This document shows positions 36,464 to 46,263 of a DNA stretch of 58,688 bases, in pieces. The stretch spans positions 1-58,688 of the forward strand of contig QCLE01000012.1 of NCBI GenBank assembly GCA_003214815.1. The letters are read 5' to 3'. A model generated the notes under the pieces. It saw nothing but the letters and a program-made list of their open reading frames with translations, did no database searches and had not been told where the DNA came from. A program made the translations under genes and the position numbers. Positions within the stretch are counted from its first letter, which is position 1, and each line of letters begins with the position of its first letter. Source of the DNA: Prochlorococcus sp. AG-412-J13. GTDB taxonomy: Bacteria; Cyanobacteriota; Cyanobacteriia; PCC-6307; Cyanobiaceae.

Positions 36464-37843
36464 TTAACCAATCAAAGTATTAATAATATCATTTGAATCA
36501 TCAAGAACGTGAATTTTGGTATTTAATTGATTTTCAACTTCTTTAATATTTTTATCATCTAAAAATAAATCAGTATTAAATTTTAACATAATAGATGGTA
36601 TGTAAACAGCTTCTCCTAAATCCTTATTTTTCAGCCCATAAATTAGATCTTCTCCAGTAAGAAGGCCTGTAACAACTTGATCTTGACCCCAATAAATACT
36701 TGGTAATCCATATAAGTTAATTTTCAAACCATCAATTAAGTTTAATTTTTTAACTGTTGGAATTAGGGCTTCATAAACTAATTTACCAACAATCCAACTG
36801 ACTTTTTTTGGCGGTTTTATTTTTTTTGGAAGGTTGTTAGACTTCTCATTTAATATCTTTAGAAAGTTTCTAATTGATCCGACTCCATTAGATTCTTGTG
36901 GCATATTTTCGTATGTTTTATAACTAGGTAAATTTATACCAGCTATTAAATACCATTCGTCTGCTAGCCAACAAAAACGAGTTCCAAGAGTAATTTGTAG
37001 AGAGGCTTGAATTCTCTCGACCTGTTTAATCGTTTTTATTGCGTATTCTGGGCTTATTGATTTCAATCCATCATTTTCAGGTCTAAATTTTGTAAGTCCT
37101 ACAGGAACTATTGCAATTGAGAGTACTGTTTGAGAATTTTTTTTGTAGAATTCAGCAAGTTCCAAAATTGATTTCTCAAGAATATCCCCATCATTTATAT
37201 CTGGACAAACAACAATTTGAGCATGAATTTGAATAGAGTTTTTTTCAAACCAGGAAATTTGATCAAGGATAACTCCTGCTTTGTTATTTTTTAATAATTT
37301 TTCTCTTGTAGTGGGATCAGTAGCATGAACTGAAATAAAAAGTGGAGATAGTTTTTGCATAGCAATTCTATCCCAGTCTTCTTTTTTTAAATTCGTAAGA
37401 GTTAGATAAGAGCCATACAGGAAACTTAATCTATAATCATCATCTTTTATATAAAGGCTTTTTCTTTTACCACTGGGCTGTTGATCTATAAAACAAAACG
37501 GACATCTATTATTGCATTGCTTGATTGAATCAAATAATGCATCTTTAAAATTAATACCTAAATTAACGTCTTGATCTTTTTCAATACTTATATTGTGAAT
37601 TTCATGATTTTTGTCTAAAACTGATATGTCTAAAATTTCTTCACTAATGAGAATCTGATAATCAATTAAATCTCTTGGTTTTTTCCCATTAATACTAATT
37701 ATTGAATCACCTGATTCAAATCCTATTTCTTGAGCAATGGAATTAGCTTCAATACTTTCAATTTCTGCAGGGTTTATTTTATAAGTAATATTAGGCACCA
37801 AAAGATCATTGAGATTTTCTTTGTAATTAATTTCTTGCCACAC
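36464..37843 (-). CDS. PDZ/radical-SAM protein with DUF512 domain (TIGR03279-like)
   Basis: 459 residues. An N-terminal PDZ-like stretch (about 28-60) contains SIAQEIGFESGDSIISINGK. Then a radical-SAM cluster motif C110-NNR-C114-PF-C117. DUF512 follows, with KFRPENDGLKSISPEYA near 220. The family is widespread in cyanobacteria and clostridia with unknown activity. GTG start at 37843; the gene is divergent from the DUF3120 gene across a 186-base AT-rich gap without a gene. It lies 25 bases upstream of the TolC-like gene. Confidence 0.88.
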   Translation of the reverse strand: MWQEINYKENLNDLLVPNITYKINPAEIESIEANSIAQEIGFESGDSIISINGKKPRDLIDYQILISEEILDISVLDKNHEIHNISIEKDQDVNLGINFKDALFDSIKQCNNRCPFCFIDQQPSGKRKSLYIKDDDYRLSFLYGSYLTLTNLKKEDWDRIAMQKLSPLFISVHATDPTTREKLLKNNKAGVILDQISWFEKNSIQIHAQIVVCPDINDGDILEKSILELAEFYKKNSQTVLSIAIVPVGLTKFRPENDGLKSISPEYAIKTIKQVERIQASLQITLGTRFCWLADEWYLIAGINLPSYKTYENMPQESNGVGSIRNFLKILNEKSNNLPKKIKPPKKVSWIVGKLVYEALIPTVKKLNLIDGLKINLYGLPSIYWGQDQVVTGLLTGEDLIYGLKNKDLGEAVYIPSIMLKFNTDLFLDDKNIKEVENQLNTKIHVLDDSNDIINTLIG

Positions 37844-38029
37844 AATTTAAGGCCAAATACTCTTCTTTATATTTATTCTAAACTTATATATGACTCAAAG
37901 TGTATTAAATACTTTTAAAATACTAAATAAAGATATGAAATGAAGGGCCTTTAATTTATTAAAATATGGCATTCGCAGTTTTCTAAAACACGATCTAAAT
38001 TAATTAAAATAACTAAAAAACTTTATTCA

Positions 38030-38797
38030 TTGAAAGAATTAATTACAAAAAATTTAGAATTGAAAGATAAATTGCACTATGAATTTCATAATACATTTGA
38101 TTCATACGAAAATAGTTTTTTATCAAATCCCATATCTTTAAGATTATGGTCTTCTTTTTTTGTAATTTTACCTATTTTTATTCAAGCCCCTTGGGTTAGA
38201 TTAGAACCAATAAGTGCTCTTTGTTTTACTTTTGTTATTCTCTTAGTGGCATTTTTGTTGAATCAGAAAGGATCAAATAAGTGGTTTATTTTAAGTTCAT
38301 TATTACTTGGAGTATCAGGCAGTTGGCTGGGTGGATGTTTGTTCTGGGGATGGTTAAGCCCATTTCCTATTCTACACATACCTGTTGAAGCTGTAGTTCT
38401 CCCATTAGCTTTAATTGGACTTGGTACTAATTGGAAAATAGGTTCAAGTTTTTATATTTCTTCTTTATTTGGAACTGCAGTTACCGACATTACAATATTT
38501 TTAATCGGAATAATGGATCAATGGAGGCAAGTAATTACAGCAGATTCTGAAATTGCACCCCAAATTCTTCAAAAAACTTCAGAGAATCTTATCCAAATAA
38601 AATCATTATCTATTATTGTATTTGTTGCTCTTATACTTTGGTTTATTTCAAAAGAAATTTTTGATTCTGCCACAGTTAATACTACTAGTGGTAAAGCACT
38701 CTTAGTTTCTAGTTATGTAATTCAAACGACATTAATTGTTGATGGTATTTTTATTTTTTTAGCAATTCTGCAACCAACTTTTAGTGGATTGGTTTAA
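38030..38797 (+). CDS. DUF3120 membrane protein
   Basis: 255 residues with about six to seven membrane helices. A motif GCLFWGWLSPFPILHIPVEA near 107-126 and the high content of Trp and Gly are what I recognise from the DUF3120 family found in cyanobacteria. TTG start at 38030, with no ATG until deep in the protein. Its stop codon overlaps the nadB start by one base, so the two genes are coupled; a membrane role near NAD synthesis is only suggested by position. Confidence 0.75.
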   Translation: MKELITKNLELKDKLHYEFHNTFDSYENSFLSNPISLRLWSSFFVILPIFIQAPWVRLEPISALCFTFVILLVAFLLNQKGSNKWFILSSLLLGVSGSWLGGCLFWGWLSPFPILHIPVEAVVLPLALIGLGTNWKIGSSFYISSLFGTAVTDITIFLIGIMDQWRQVITADSEIAPQILQKTSENLIQIKSLSIIVFVALILWFISKEIFDSATVNTTSGKALLVSSYVIQTTLIVDGIFIFLAILQPTFSGLV

Positions 38798-40464
38798 TGT
38801 TAAGGCCTCCATTTTCGCAAGAACCGATAACAATAAATAATTGGGATGTAATCGTTGTGGGTGCTGGAGCTGCTGGCCTTATGACTTGTCTTGAATTACC
38901 AGCAAATTTAAAAGTGCTTCTTTTAAATAGAAATACTAGTAAGGTATCTTCCAGTAGATGGGCTCAAGGAGGAATTGCATCTGTTGTTAGACAAGATGAT
39001 TCATTTGATCTTCATGCTGAGGATACTTTAAAAGCAGGAGATGGATTATGTGATTTTCAAGCTGTAGAAATGCTAGTTCAAGAAGCTCCAGGTTGTGTAG
39101 ACAGGTTGCAGAATTTAGGGATGATTTTTGATCAAAATTCTGATCAACTAGCGACTACTTTAGAAGCAGCTCATTCACGCAGAAGAGTCTTACATGTTAA
39201 AGATCGTACTGGAAGAGCATTAGTTGAAGTGCTAGAAGATCATATTGAGAATCAAAAAAATATTCTTCACTGCAGAGGTGTAAGAGTAACTGAACTTCTC
39301 ATTGAAAATAAAGAATGTAGAGGAGTTCAGGTTCTTGATGGAGCAAATTTATATTGGATTCAATCAAGAGCTGTTGTTTTAGCTACAGGTGGAGGTGGGC
39401 ATTTATTTACTAATACAACAAATCCTGCGCAATCTTCTGGTGAAGGGATTGCTCTAGCATGGAAAGCAGGCGCTGCTATCGAAGATTTAGAGTTCGTTCA
39501 ATTTCATCCAACCGCTTTAAAATTTTATGGTGCACCTTGCTTTTTAATATCTGAGGCACTTAGGGGAGAAGGAGCAATTTTAGTTGATAAGAATGGTGAA
39601 AGTCCAGTTAAAAATCTTCAAAATCGTGATTTAGCTTCTAGAGATCAGGTAAGTAGAGCAATTATAAAAAATATGCATGATAATAATGTAGATCATGTTG
39701 GCTTAGATCTTCGGTATATTGATCCAGAAAAAATTGTTGAGCGCTTCCCCACTATCTTAAGTCGATGTCAGGATTATGGAGTTAACCCTTTAAATGAAGT
39801 TATACCAGTAGCTCCTGCAGCTCACTATTGGATGGGAGGTGTTAAAACTGATTTAAATGCATCTTCTACAAGAAAAGGATTATATGCCGTTGGAGAAGTT
39901 GCTTCTACAGGTGTCCATGGTGCTAATAGACTGGCAAGCAATTCACTGATGGAGTGTCTTGTTTTCGCAAGAAAATTGTCTTCAATTGTTTTGAATGATT
40001 TTCCCAAATTTGTAAAATTGGATAGATCATTGCAAGAGTTTGATATTGAAGATCCTAAAGAAGATAAAATTTCTAGAATTGCTGAAAAAATTGATGAACT
40101 AAGAAAACTATGTTGGTTAAATTTAGGTGTATCTCGAAATCAGGTAAATATGAGTAAATTTCTAAATTTTATTCAAAATGATATCGATAAATTACATAAA
40201 AATGCTTTACTAAATAGTCTTGAAAAAATAAAATTTGATCAAAAAATCAAACTTAGTGAACGCAATAGGAGAGCATTGAATCTTTTACTTGATTTAAAAA
40301 ATAGACAAATAACAACTATAACTTTATTAAAAGCTTGTTTATTTAGAGAAGAGAGTAGAGGAGGGCATTATAGAGATGATTTTCCGCATAAAGATAAAAA
40401 TTGGGAATGCCATACTAGACAACAGTTAGATCAAAAAATTCATAAAAGATTTATTAAAAATTAG
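38797..40464 (+). CDS. nadB: L-aspartate oxidase
   Basis: First step of de novo NAD synthesis, oxidising aspartate to iminoaspartate. The FAD-binding VVGAGAAGLMTCLEL is near residues 20-34, SSRWAQGGIASV near 52-63, and the active-site region HPTALKF and SEALRGEGA near 237-255. APAAHYWMGGVKTDL and GANRLASNSLMECLVFA follow. The 555-residue length fits. It overlaps the convergent VKOR gene by 11 bases. Confidence 0.96.
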   Translation: MLRPPFSQEPITINNWDVIVVGAGAAGLMTCLELPANLKVLLLNRNTSKVSSSRWAQGGIASVVRQDDSFDLHAEDTLKAGDGLCDFQAVEMLVQEAPGCVDRLQNLGMIFDQNSDQLATTLEAAHSRRRVLHVKDRTGRALVEVLEDHIENQKNILHCRGVRVTELLIENKECRGVQVLDGANLYWIQSRAVVLATGGGGHLFTNTTNPAQSSGEGIALAWKAGAAIEDLEFVQFHPTALKFYGAPCFLISEALRGEGAILVDKNGESPVKNLQNRDLASRDQVSRAIIKNMHDNNVDHVGLDLRYIDPEKIVERFPTILSRCQDYGVNPLNEVIPVAPAAHYWMGGVKTDLNASSTRKGLYAVGEVASTGVHGANRLASNSLMECLVFARKLSSIVLNDFPKFVKLDRSLQEFDIEDPKEDKISRIAEKIDELRKLCWLNLGVSRNQVNMSKFLNFIQNDIDKLHKNALLNSLEKIKFDQKIKLSERNRRALNLLLDLKNRQITTITLLKACLFREESRGGHYRDDFPHKDKNWECHTRQQLDQKIHKRFIKN

Positions 40465-41389
40465 AATCTCCTTTATAGCTTGTCTTTATAGCTAATTCAT
40501 TCAAGTCGCGCGTACCACTAATGATTTCACCATTTATTTCCCAAGAAGGAAATCCACTGATTCCTTTCGTTTGGCATAGCTCATAATCATTATCTTTACC
40601 ATCTTTAGCACATTCAACTAATTTTAATTCTTTAACTGCTTCTTTACCAAATAATTGTTTCTGATCGTGGCAATGCGGGCACCAGTATGCACTATACATA
40701 ACAATATTATTTTCACTTAAAAATTTTGCAAACTTTACCTTCTGTGGAGAGCTTGAAGTGGTAATTATTGGTGATACATTTTCAGTGGGGCTTGCAACAT
40801 CAATCGCCTTTGAGGGGTCAACGTTTGTTGACCAAATTATGCCCCCCAGCAGGACACTAATGGCTACAATGAAACCTCTAAAAATCATTGGTTCTCTACT
40901 TTCGAACTTTGCTCCAATAATAGAAATTATAAAGATAGAAAACGATAAAATTGCTGAAAGTATACAAAAAAAGCAATATGCTTGAATCTTAAAAAACATT
41001 ATATTTATCAATAAAAAGCTAAATGTTGATGACGCACAAGAAATTAGAAATACTAACCACCATAAAAACTTGTTTAGTTTTTCTTTTGGGGAAATTAAAT
41101 TAAGAGAAAGTATTATTGTGATAACTAATATTGATAAATACGTTATAAATCCAGCTAATGAGAGAGGTATATTAACTTGATTATTTTCAAATAAAGTACC
41201 CCAAGGACTATTTAAAACTGTTTCACAACCATTATGTATCCCTGGGCATGAAAGCGAAGTAAATAATCCCCAATTTTTTAAAGTAATCGAACCTGTATCA
41301 ACTATGCCTATAGTGCTAAGAATTGCGATTATGATTTTTGGCCATTTCAAATCTTTTTTATTTATTCTGTTTAAAGTCTTAAGGCCCAT
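40454..41389 (-). CDS. Vitamin K epoxide reductase fused to thioredoxin
   Basis: 311 residues. About five membrane helices with C48 and C55 in a lumenal loop and the active-site C139-FF-C142, then a thioredoxin-like domain with C237-PH-C240. The fusion makes disulfide bonds in proteins of the thylakoid lumen or periplasm using quinone as electron acceptor. The architecture is standard in cyanobacteria and plant chloroplasts (LTO1). Probably needed for lumenal photosystem proteins. Confidence 0.95.
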   Translation of the reverse strand: MGLKTLNRINKKDLKWPKIIIAILSTIGIVDTGSITLKNWGLFTSLSCPGIHNGCETVLNSPWGTLFENNQVNIPLSLAGFITYLSILVITIILSLNLISPKEKLNKFLWWLVFLISCASSTFSFLLINIMFFKIQAYCFFCILSAILSFSIFIISIIGAKFESREPMIFRGFIVAISVLLGGIIWSTNVDPSKAIDVASPTENVSPIITTSSSPQKVKFAKFLSENNIVMYSAYWCPHCHDQKQLFGKEAVKELKLVECAKDGKDNDYELCQTKGISGFPSWEINGEIISGTRDLNELAIKTSYKGDSNF

Positions 41390-41494
41390 ACAAAATTAAA
41401 GTTTGTTATTTACATTATCTATCCTAATATTATCTTGGCATGAGAGTTATATACGAAATGCTGTTTAAATCTTTTAATTCTTATTTTTCAAGTT

Positions 41495-42859
41495 GTGAAA
41501 CAAAATAGTCTCAATGTAAAAGAAAAAAAACTATCTAAGATTGCATTCAGTCATGTTGGTTGTGAGAAAAATCTTGTTGATACTGAACATATGCAAGGCT
41601 TATTAGATAAAGAGGGTTATGAAGTTGAAAGCAATATAAATGATGCAAATGTTGTTGTGGTAAATACTTGCAGTTTTATTGAAACAGCTAGAGAAGAATC
41701 TATTAGAAAAATTCTAGAATATACCAATCAAGGAAAGGAAGTAATAGTTGCAGGGTGCATGGCTCAGCATTTTAAAGATGAACTTCTAAAAGAAATACCT
41801 GAAATAAAAGCTTTGGTTGGAACAGGAGATTATCAAAAGATAGCCAAGGTTTTAGACAGAGTAGAAAAAGGGGAAATCGTTAATGAAGTTTCAAAAATAC
41901 CGGAATTTATTGCAGATGAGGAAATACCACGTTTTGTAGATAAAAAAAAATTTGTTGCTTATCTTAGGATTGCTGAGGGTTGTGATTATAAATGTGCTTT
42001 TTGTATTATTCCCAAGTTGAGAGGTCCTCAAAGAAGTAGAACAATAGAATCTATAGTTTTAGAAGCCAACAGTCTTGCAAAACAGGGTATTCAAGAAATC
42101 ATACTAATTAGTCAAATAACAACTAATTATGGTCAAGATATTTATGGAAAACCATCATTAGCCAAACTTTTGGATGAGCTTTCTAAAGTTCCAATTCCTT
42201 GGATAAGGATACATTATGCTTATCCAACGGGTTTAACTGATGAAGTTCTTAGAGCTTTCAGAGATTCAAAGAATATAGTGCCTTACTTTGATTTACCACT
42301 TCAGCATAGTCATCCAGATGTGTTGAAGAGTATGAATAGACCTTGGCAGGCTTCTTTGAATGAATCAATTTTGGAGAAAATTAGAGAAGAAATTCCATCT
42401 GCTGTATTAAGAACTAGTCTCATTGTTGGTTTCCCAGGAGAAAAAAAAGAACATTTTGAACATCTTCTCGAATTTTTGGATAGGCACAAATTTGATCATG
42501 TGGGAGTGTTTATTTTTTCTCCTGAGGAAGGAACTGCAGCTTTTCATTTGCCAAATAAAGTATCCCCAGAGGTTGCAGAGGCAAGAAAAGATAACGTTAT
42601 TTCAGTTCAACAAAATATCTCTAAAGTTAAAAATCAGACATATGTTGGTTCAAAAATGAAGATTTTGATAGAAAAAATATCAGATAATAACGAATTAATA
42701 GGTCGGTCCTACAATTTCGCGCCTGAAATTGACGGAATAGTAATTTTATCTGTTAAAGATAAAATTGATTTGAAAAATTATATTGGTAAATTTGTTGAAG
42801 CAAATATTTCTTTTGCGGATGAATATGATTTGTATGGAGAGACTATTAAAATTTTGTAG
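41495..42859 (+). CDS. rimO: Ribosomal protein S12 methylthiotransferase
   Basis: A radical-SAM enzyme that adds a methylthio group to an aspartate of ribosomal protein S12. The N-terminal domain holds C23, C59 and C88 for the first 4Fe-4S cluster; the radical-SAM cluster is C163-DYK-C167-AF-C170. A TRAM domain ends the protein. The 454-residue length and the [20 protein letters not shown] context identify RimO rather than MiaB. GTG start. A tiny petL gene follows on the other strand. Confidence 0.95.
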   Translation: MKQNSLNVKEKKLSKIAFSHVGCEKNLVDTEHMQGLLDKEGYEVESNINDANVVVVNTCSFIETAREESIRKILEYTNQGKEVIVAGCMAQHFKDELLKEIPEIKALVGTGDYQKIAKVLDRVEKGEIVNEVSKIPEFIADEEIPRFVDKKKFVAYLRIAEGCDYKCAFCIIPKLRGPQRSRTIESIVLEANSLAKQGIQEIILISQITTNYGQDIYGKPSLAKLLDELSKVPIPWIRIHYAYPTGLTDEVLRAFRDSKNIVPYFDLPLQHSHPDVLKSMNRPWQASLNESILEKIREEIPSAVLRTSLIVGFPGEKKEHFEHLLEFLDRHKFDHVGVFIFSPEEGTAAFHLPNKVSPEVAEARKDNVISVQQNISKVKNQTYVGSKMKILIEKISDNNELIGRSYNFAPEIDGIVILSVKDKIDLKNYIGKFVEANISFADEYDLYGETIKIL

Positions 42860-42863
42860 TTTT

Positions 42864-42956
42864 TTATATTAATTTAACTGCTCTTAAGAGCTTATCTAAT
42901 GCGAAAGCAGCTCCAAAACCAAAACCAATAAATGCAAAATAGAAAATAATGTTCAT
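42864..42956 (-). CDS. petL: Cytochrome b6f complex subunit PetL (probable)
   Basis: A 30-residue single-helix protein read directly on the minus strand: MNIIFYFAFIGFGFGAAFAL, then DKLLRAVKLI. The pattern, one hydrophobic helix ending in a basic segment with K-L-I, matches PetL of cyanobacteria and plastids. PetL stabilises the cytochrome b6f dimer in the thylakoid. The stop codon is only 4 bases from the rimO stop. Recognition rests on length and ending, so it is probable, not certain. Confidence 0.65.
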   Translation of the reverse strand: MNIIFYFAFIGFGFGAAFALDKLLRAVKLI

Positions 42957-43020
42957 TAATTTTTTTACTTTTATTTAATTTAACATCAGATGAAAAGATT
43001 AGATTTTTTCGTTTAATTTC

Positions 43021-43407
43021 TTAATCTTGGATATATGGTAATTTTTTGTATAAACATTCTTCTGCTTTTTGTAGTTCCCGGCCTAAATATAGAGCATGAT
43101 CGAATCTGGTTATTAAGTCATTTCTTTCTTCAGTGATCAATATTCCAAGTTGTTTCGCACTAATACCTTTAAAAACTTCATTACTAACTCTTTTATTTTG
43201 AGAGTCGCATTTAATTGGTTCATTGGTTTCTGGGTCAAGCGCATAGCCTTCCTCATCGATGTTATTTAAAAAGTGCTCTAAAATTATTTTATTTTCTTCT
43301 AAATTTACTTTTATAATAAAATAACCGTTTGGATCTAAGTCTATATATCTGTTAGATAGATTATTATCAATCTTTATTTTTTCATCTAAACTTTTACTAA
43401 AATCCAT
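43021..43407 (-). CDS. DUF4346-like protein
   Basis: A 128-residue soluble protein. It contains YIDLDPNGYFIIKVNLEENK near 21-40, HFLNNIDEEGYALDPETNEP near 45-64 and a C-terminal DHALYLGRELQKAEECLYK helix. The DPxGYF start and HALYLGREL pattern match what I know of DUF4346, a domain related to subunit A of methyltetrahydromethanopterin methyltransferases. Function in cyanobacteria is unknown. The gap to the next gene holds a hairpin. Confidence 0.65.
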   Translation of the reverse strand: MDFSKSLDEKIKIDNNLSNRYIDLDPNGYFIIKVNLEENKIILEHFLNNIDEEGYALDPETNEPIKCDSQNKRVSNEVFKGISAKQLGILITEERNDLITRFDHALYLGRELQKAEECLYKKLPYIQD

Positions 43408-43445
43408 TCTTAGAAGTTAATTAAAACTATATTACTAATATAATC

Positions 43446-43460
43446 TTTGGTAAAGCCAAA
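43446..43460. terminator. Hairpin between the DUF4346 and N-acyltransferase genes
   Basis: TTTGG, loop TAAAG, CCAAA forms a five-base-pair stem. On the plus strand it is followed by TAATTTTTT; on the minus strand, where the flanking genes lie, it follows the acyltransferase stop codon but has no long T run. It may act as a weak terminator or processing site. Confidence 0.3.
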
Positions 43461-43467
43461 TAATTTT

Positions 43468-44622
43468 TTATTTAAAGGGTATAGAATTATTCTCAAATTC
43501 AATTTCCTTCTCGGTTTGTTTATTAACTTCATTTAGCCAAGGATAAATTATACTTTCCATATTTTTGTCAAACCACTTATGCAAGCTAATGGTGCTTTTT
43601 GCAAAAAATCCCCTCCTTCGTTTGTGCTTCCCACCTGCTCCAGGATCAAAAAAATGGATACTATTTTTTATTGCCCATTCAATTGGCTGGTAGTAGCATA
43701 ATTCAAAATGTAAATTAGATATGTCTTCTTGACTACCCCAATATCTACCCCATAAGTTTATTTTATTTTTAACGCACATCGACATAGCAAAAATATCATT
43801 TGAATCATTTTTTGATGCGCTAAAAAGTAAAAGATTTTTTTTATTATCAACAATTTTTTCGAAAAATGTAGATGTTAGATATTTACTTCCCCAAACTCCC
43901 CACCTCGAGCAATGCTGTTCATAAAAATTATGCATTTTTTTGAGGATTTCTTGGTTGATGTCATCTTTATTATAAATTTCTATTTTAATATCTTGTTTAG
44001 TAATTGATTTCCTCTCTTTTTTGATATTTTTTCTTTGATTAGAGTTAAATCTAGAAAGAAAATCATCAAACGTTTTTTCTCCATTACTCCTCCATTCACT
44101 GCTGGAATTTATCCATTCATAGTATCCCAAAGATTTAAGATGATTGCCCCAGCTTTTATCAATATATAAAAAATTACAACTTAGAATTTTGTTTGTAATC
44201 GCAAAGCTTTCGATATGGTTTATAAGTAAATTTGTAATTTCTTTCTTATCTTTATTTTTTTTATAAAGAAATTTATATCCATTTACAGGACTATAAGGAC
44301 TCATTCCAATTAATTTAGGGTAATAATTTAAATTCAGATCTTGAGCCAATCTTGCAAATGATTGATCAAAAATGAATTCTCCATAGCTATGATTTTTTAA
44401 AAAAAGTGGAGCAATTCCTAATATTTCTTCATTTTTATAAACAACAAAATATAGAGGCTGCCAACCAGTTTCTCTTGAAACACTTTTTGATATTTCAAGG
44501 TTTTTAAGCCAAGTCCATTCATAAAATGGATTATTGATTTCATGTGCTAATTCATTCCATATCTCCTTGGAGATTTCCTTAATTGATAATTTGACTTCAA
44601 CTTTATGTATTTTTTGGTTCAT
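43468..44622 (-). CDS. GNAT-like N-acyltransferase (COG3146/DUF482)
   Basis: 384 residues. Landmarks are WTWLKNLEISKSVSRETGWQP near 37-57, SRFNSNQRKNIKKERKSI near 190-207, and the C-terminal HFELCYYQPIEWAIKNSI, HFFDPGAGGKHKRRRGF and TISLHKWF. This is the COG3146 acyltransferase family, related to FemAB/GNAT folds; substrate unknown in cyanobacteria. It lies 17 bases after the RibD-like gene on the same strand, so the pterin-like pair and this gene may be one transcript. Confidence 0.85.
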   Translation of the reverse strand: MNQKIHKVEVKLSIKEISKEIWNELAHEINNPFYEWTWLKNLEISKSVSRETGWQPLYFVVYKNEEILGIAPLFLKNHSYGEFIFDQSFARLAQDLNLNYYPKLIGMSPYSPVNGYKFLYKKNKDKKEITNLLINHIESFAITNKILSCNFLYIDKSWGNHLKSLGYYEWINSSSEWRSNGEKTFDDFLSRFNSNQRKNIKKERKSITKQDIKIEIYNKDDINQEILKKMHNFYEQHCSRWGVWGSKYLTSTFFEKIVDNKKNLLLFSASKNDSNDIFAMSMCVKNKINLWGRYWGSQEDISNLHFELCYYQPIEWAIKNSIHFFDPGAGGKHKRRRGFFAKSTISLHKWFDKNMESIIYPWLNEVNKQTEKEIEFENNSIPFK

Positions 44623-44639
44623 TTATTATTGACTCTATT

Positions 44640-45290
44640 TCAAATTTTTTTGTAATGAACATGGATTTCATTATTCATTAAATTTTTAATTGATTTTATT
44701 TCCCATAGTCTTTTGAGATTAAAAATCTCATTTGTTTGTTCTGGAGGGATCCACGTATAACTACCTCCAATAATTCTTGGAATTATTGTAATTTTTATAT
44801 CTGTTATTAGATCTTCTTTTATAAATGAATTTATAAGTTTTGCACCTCCTAAAAGAGCTAGATCATTTATACCTTGTTTTTTGAGTGAAATTAAAGTTTT
44901 CACCCATGAATCTTCGAAAAAGAGTTGTTTCTCGAAGTCATTATTCGACGAATTATCAACTTTAGTTGAGCTTATTAGCCATCTTCTGATTGGTTGACGA
45001 AAGTATTTCCAATTACTATTAAAGTTTTTGCTATTTGAAGCAACTATAGAAATTGGTTGGCTTTTTGATATATTTACTTCGTCATTATCATTGAGATTTT
45101 TAATTAGGTAAGTTGATTGATGAGCTATTAAAGTACCTAAACCAAAAATGGTGGCGTCAACCATTGATAAGTTTTGATTTAACATTTTTTTATCTTCTTC
45201 ACTTCCAAGATGCGATTCTCCACCTCCAGGAAATGCAATTCTCCCATCAAGACTGGATGCTATAACAATTATTACTCTTGGGATAATCAA
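44640..45290 (-). CDS. RibD C-terminal (dihydrofolate reductase-like) protein
   Basis: 216 residues made only of the reductase half of RibD, with no deaminase. Landmarks are ASSLDGRIAFPGGGESHLGS near 11-30, NQNLSMVDATIFGLGTLIAH near 38-57 and DLALLGGAKLINSFI near 149-163. This fold reduces a pyrimidinone or pterin-type ring with NADPH. The start codon overlaps the end of the PTPS gene by 4 bases, which ties it to pterin chemistry. Exact substrate unknown; a stand-in dihydrofolate or dihydropterin reductase is possible. Confidence 0.85.
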   Translation of the reverse strand: MIIPRVIIVIASSLDGRIAFPGGGESHLGSEEDKKMLNQNLSMVDATIFGLGTLIAHQSTYLIKNLNDNDEVNISKSQPISIVASNSKNFNSNWKYFRQPIRRWLISSTKVDNSSNNDFEKQLFFEDSWVKTLISLKKQGINDLALLGGAKLINSFIKEDLITDIKITIIPRIIGGSYTWIPPEQTNEIFNLKRLWEIKSIKNLMNNEIHVHYKKI

Positions 45291-46213
45291 GTTTGTGTGA
45301 CTAAACTATTTTCAAATTTCAACTTCAATGAATTGGTTAACTTTTGATCAACATAAATTTCTGCAGCATTATTTGGGCTCTCCTGGAGTTTTATTTTGTG
45401 TAATGTTGCACCAAGGTTATGTATTGGTTTTTTAAGAATATCAGAAATATATAAAGCTATATTTTCAGCAGTTGGAACACAATTATGGAAAAATTCGATG
45501 TCTTTATTTAGAAAAGTATGATCTAGTTGTTCAACAACCAAATCATTAATTATCTCTTGGAGGGCAGATAAGTCGCAAACCATTCCTGTTCTTTGATCAA
45601 TGTCACCTCTTACAGTTATTTCGACAAGATAGTTATGACCATGTCCATTAACTCTGGCGCATTTCCCATAGATTTTTTTATTTTCATCAAAGGATATCTC
45701 TTCTTTTGCAAGTCTATGAGCGGCTGCAAAATGAGTTTGTACTGTTAAAAATGCTTCCATGTTTTTTCCAAAATAATCTGCCCATAAATTTGGGTTTTCA
45801 TAAAGCCTTAGACTTGTAAGAGGTAAATCATCCTTTAGACGACTCCAAATGACCTTGACTAATGCTTCAGTTGTGGGAAGTATACCCTCTTGATTATTAA
45901 CATTAAATTCAGGCCAGACATCATTTAAAAAACGAAAATCTAATTGTCCAGTAACCTTATCTTTAATTGAGTGTTTTACATCAGAGAGATTAAGTACCAT
46001 TCCATTAGAGTCTAGTTCTCCACCCATTGAAACAATAAGTTCATAATTATGACCATGACCTGGTGCAATACTGCACTTTCCAAAAAGAGAAAAATTTTCT
46101 TCTGGGCTTTTTTCAGGAAGCCAATAACGGTGACTAGAACTAAAGCATGCACGTCGAGTTATGACGCATTCACGTCCTTTTCCATGTAATGGTTTGGATT
46201 GTGTAGAAGTCAT
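45287..46213 (-). CDS. 6-pyruvoyl-tetrahydropterin / 6-carboxytetrahydropterin synthase, two domains
   Basis: 308 residues with two complete PTPS-type domains in tandem. Each has its three zinc histidines, catalytic cysteine and glutamate: domain 1 has H28, C47, H53, H55 and E139; domain 2 has H166, C185, H191, H193 and E278. Such enzymes turn dihydroneopterin triphosphate into a tetrahydropterin or into the queuosine precursor. Both domains look active from the residues kept. Coupled to the RibD-C gene. The symbol queD would overstate what is known. Confidence 0.9.
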   Translation of the reverse strand: MTSTQSKPLHGKGRECVITRRACFSSSHRYWLPEKSPEENFSLFGKCSIAPGHGHNYELIVSMGGELDSNGMVLNLSDVKHSIKDKVTGQLDFRFLNDVWPEFNVNNQEGILPTTEALVKVIWSRLKDDLPLTSLRLYENPNLWADYFGKNMEAFLTVQTHFAAAHRLAKEEISFDENKKIYGKCARVNGHGHNYLVEITVRGDIDQRTGMVCDLSALQEIINDLVVEQLDHTFLNKDIEFFHNCVPTAENIALYISDILKKPIHNLGATLHKIKLQESPNNAAEIYVDQKLTNSLKLKFENSLVTQT

Positions 46214-46263
46214 ACCTTTCTGCGATAATACTATCTTAAGGTTTTAAATACGCTTTTGTCTTT

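Noticed and set aside
37844-38029. A small gene in the 186-base gap between the radical-SAM and DUF3120 genes
   Set aside because: The only frame with an ATG (MAFAVF) stops after six codons; the gap is better read as two divergent promoters.
44640-45290. Complete RibD (deaminase plus reductase)
   Set aside because: Only the reductase half is present, and it starts directly after the PTPS gene, so this is not a riboflavin RibD gene.
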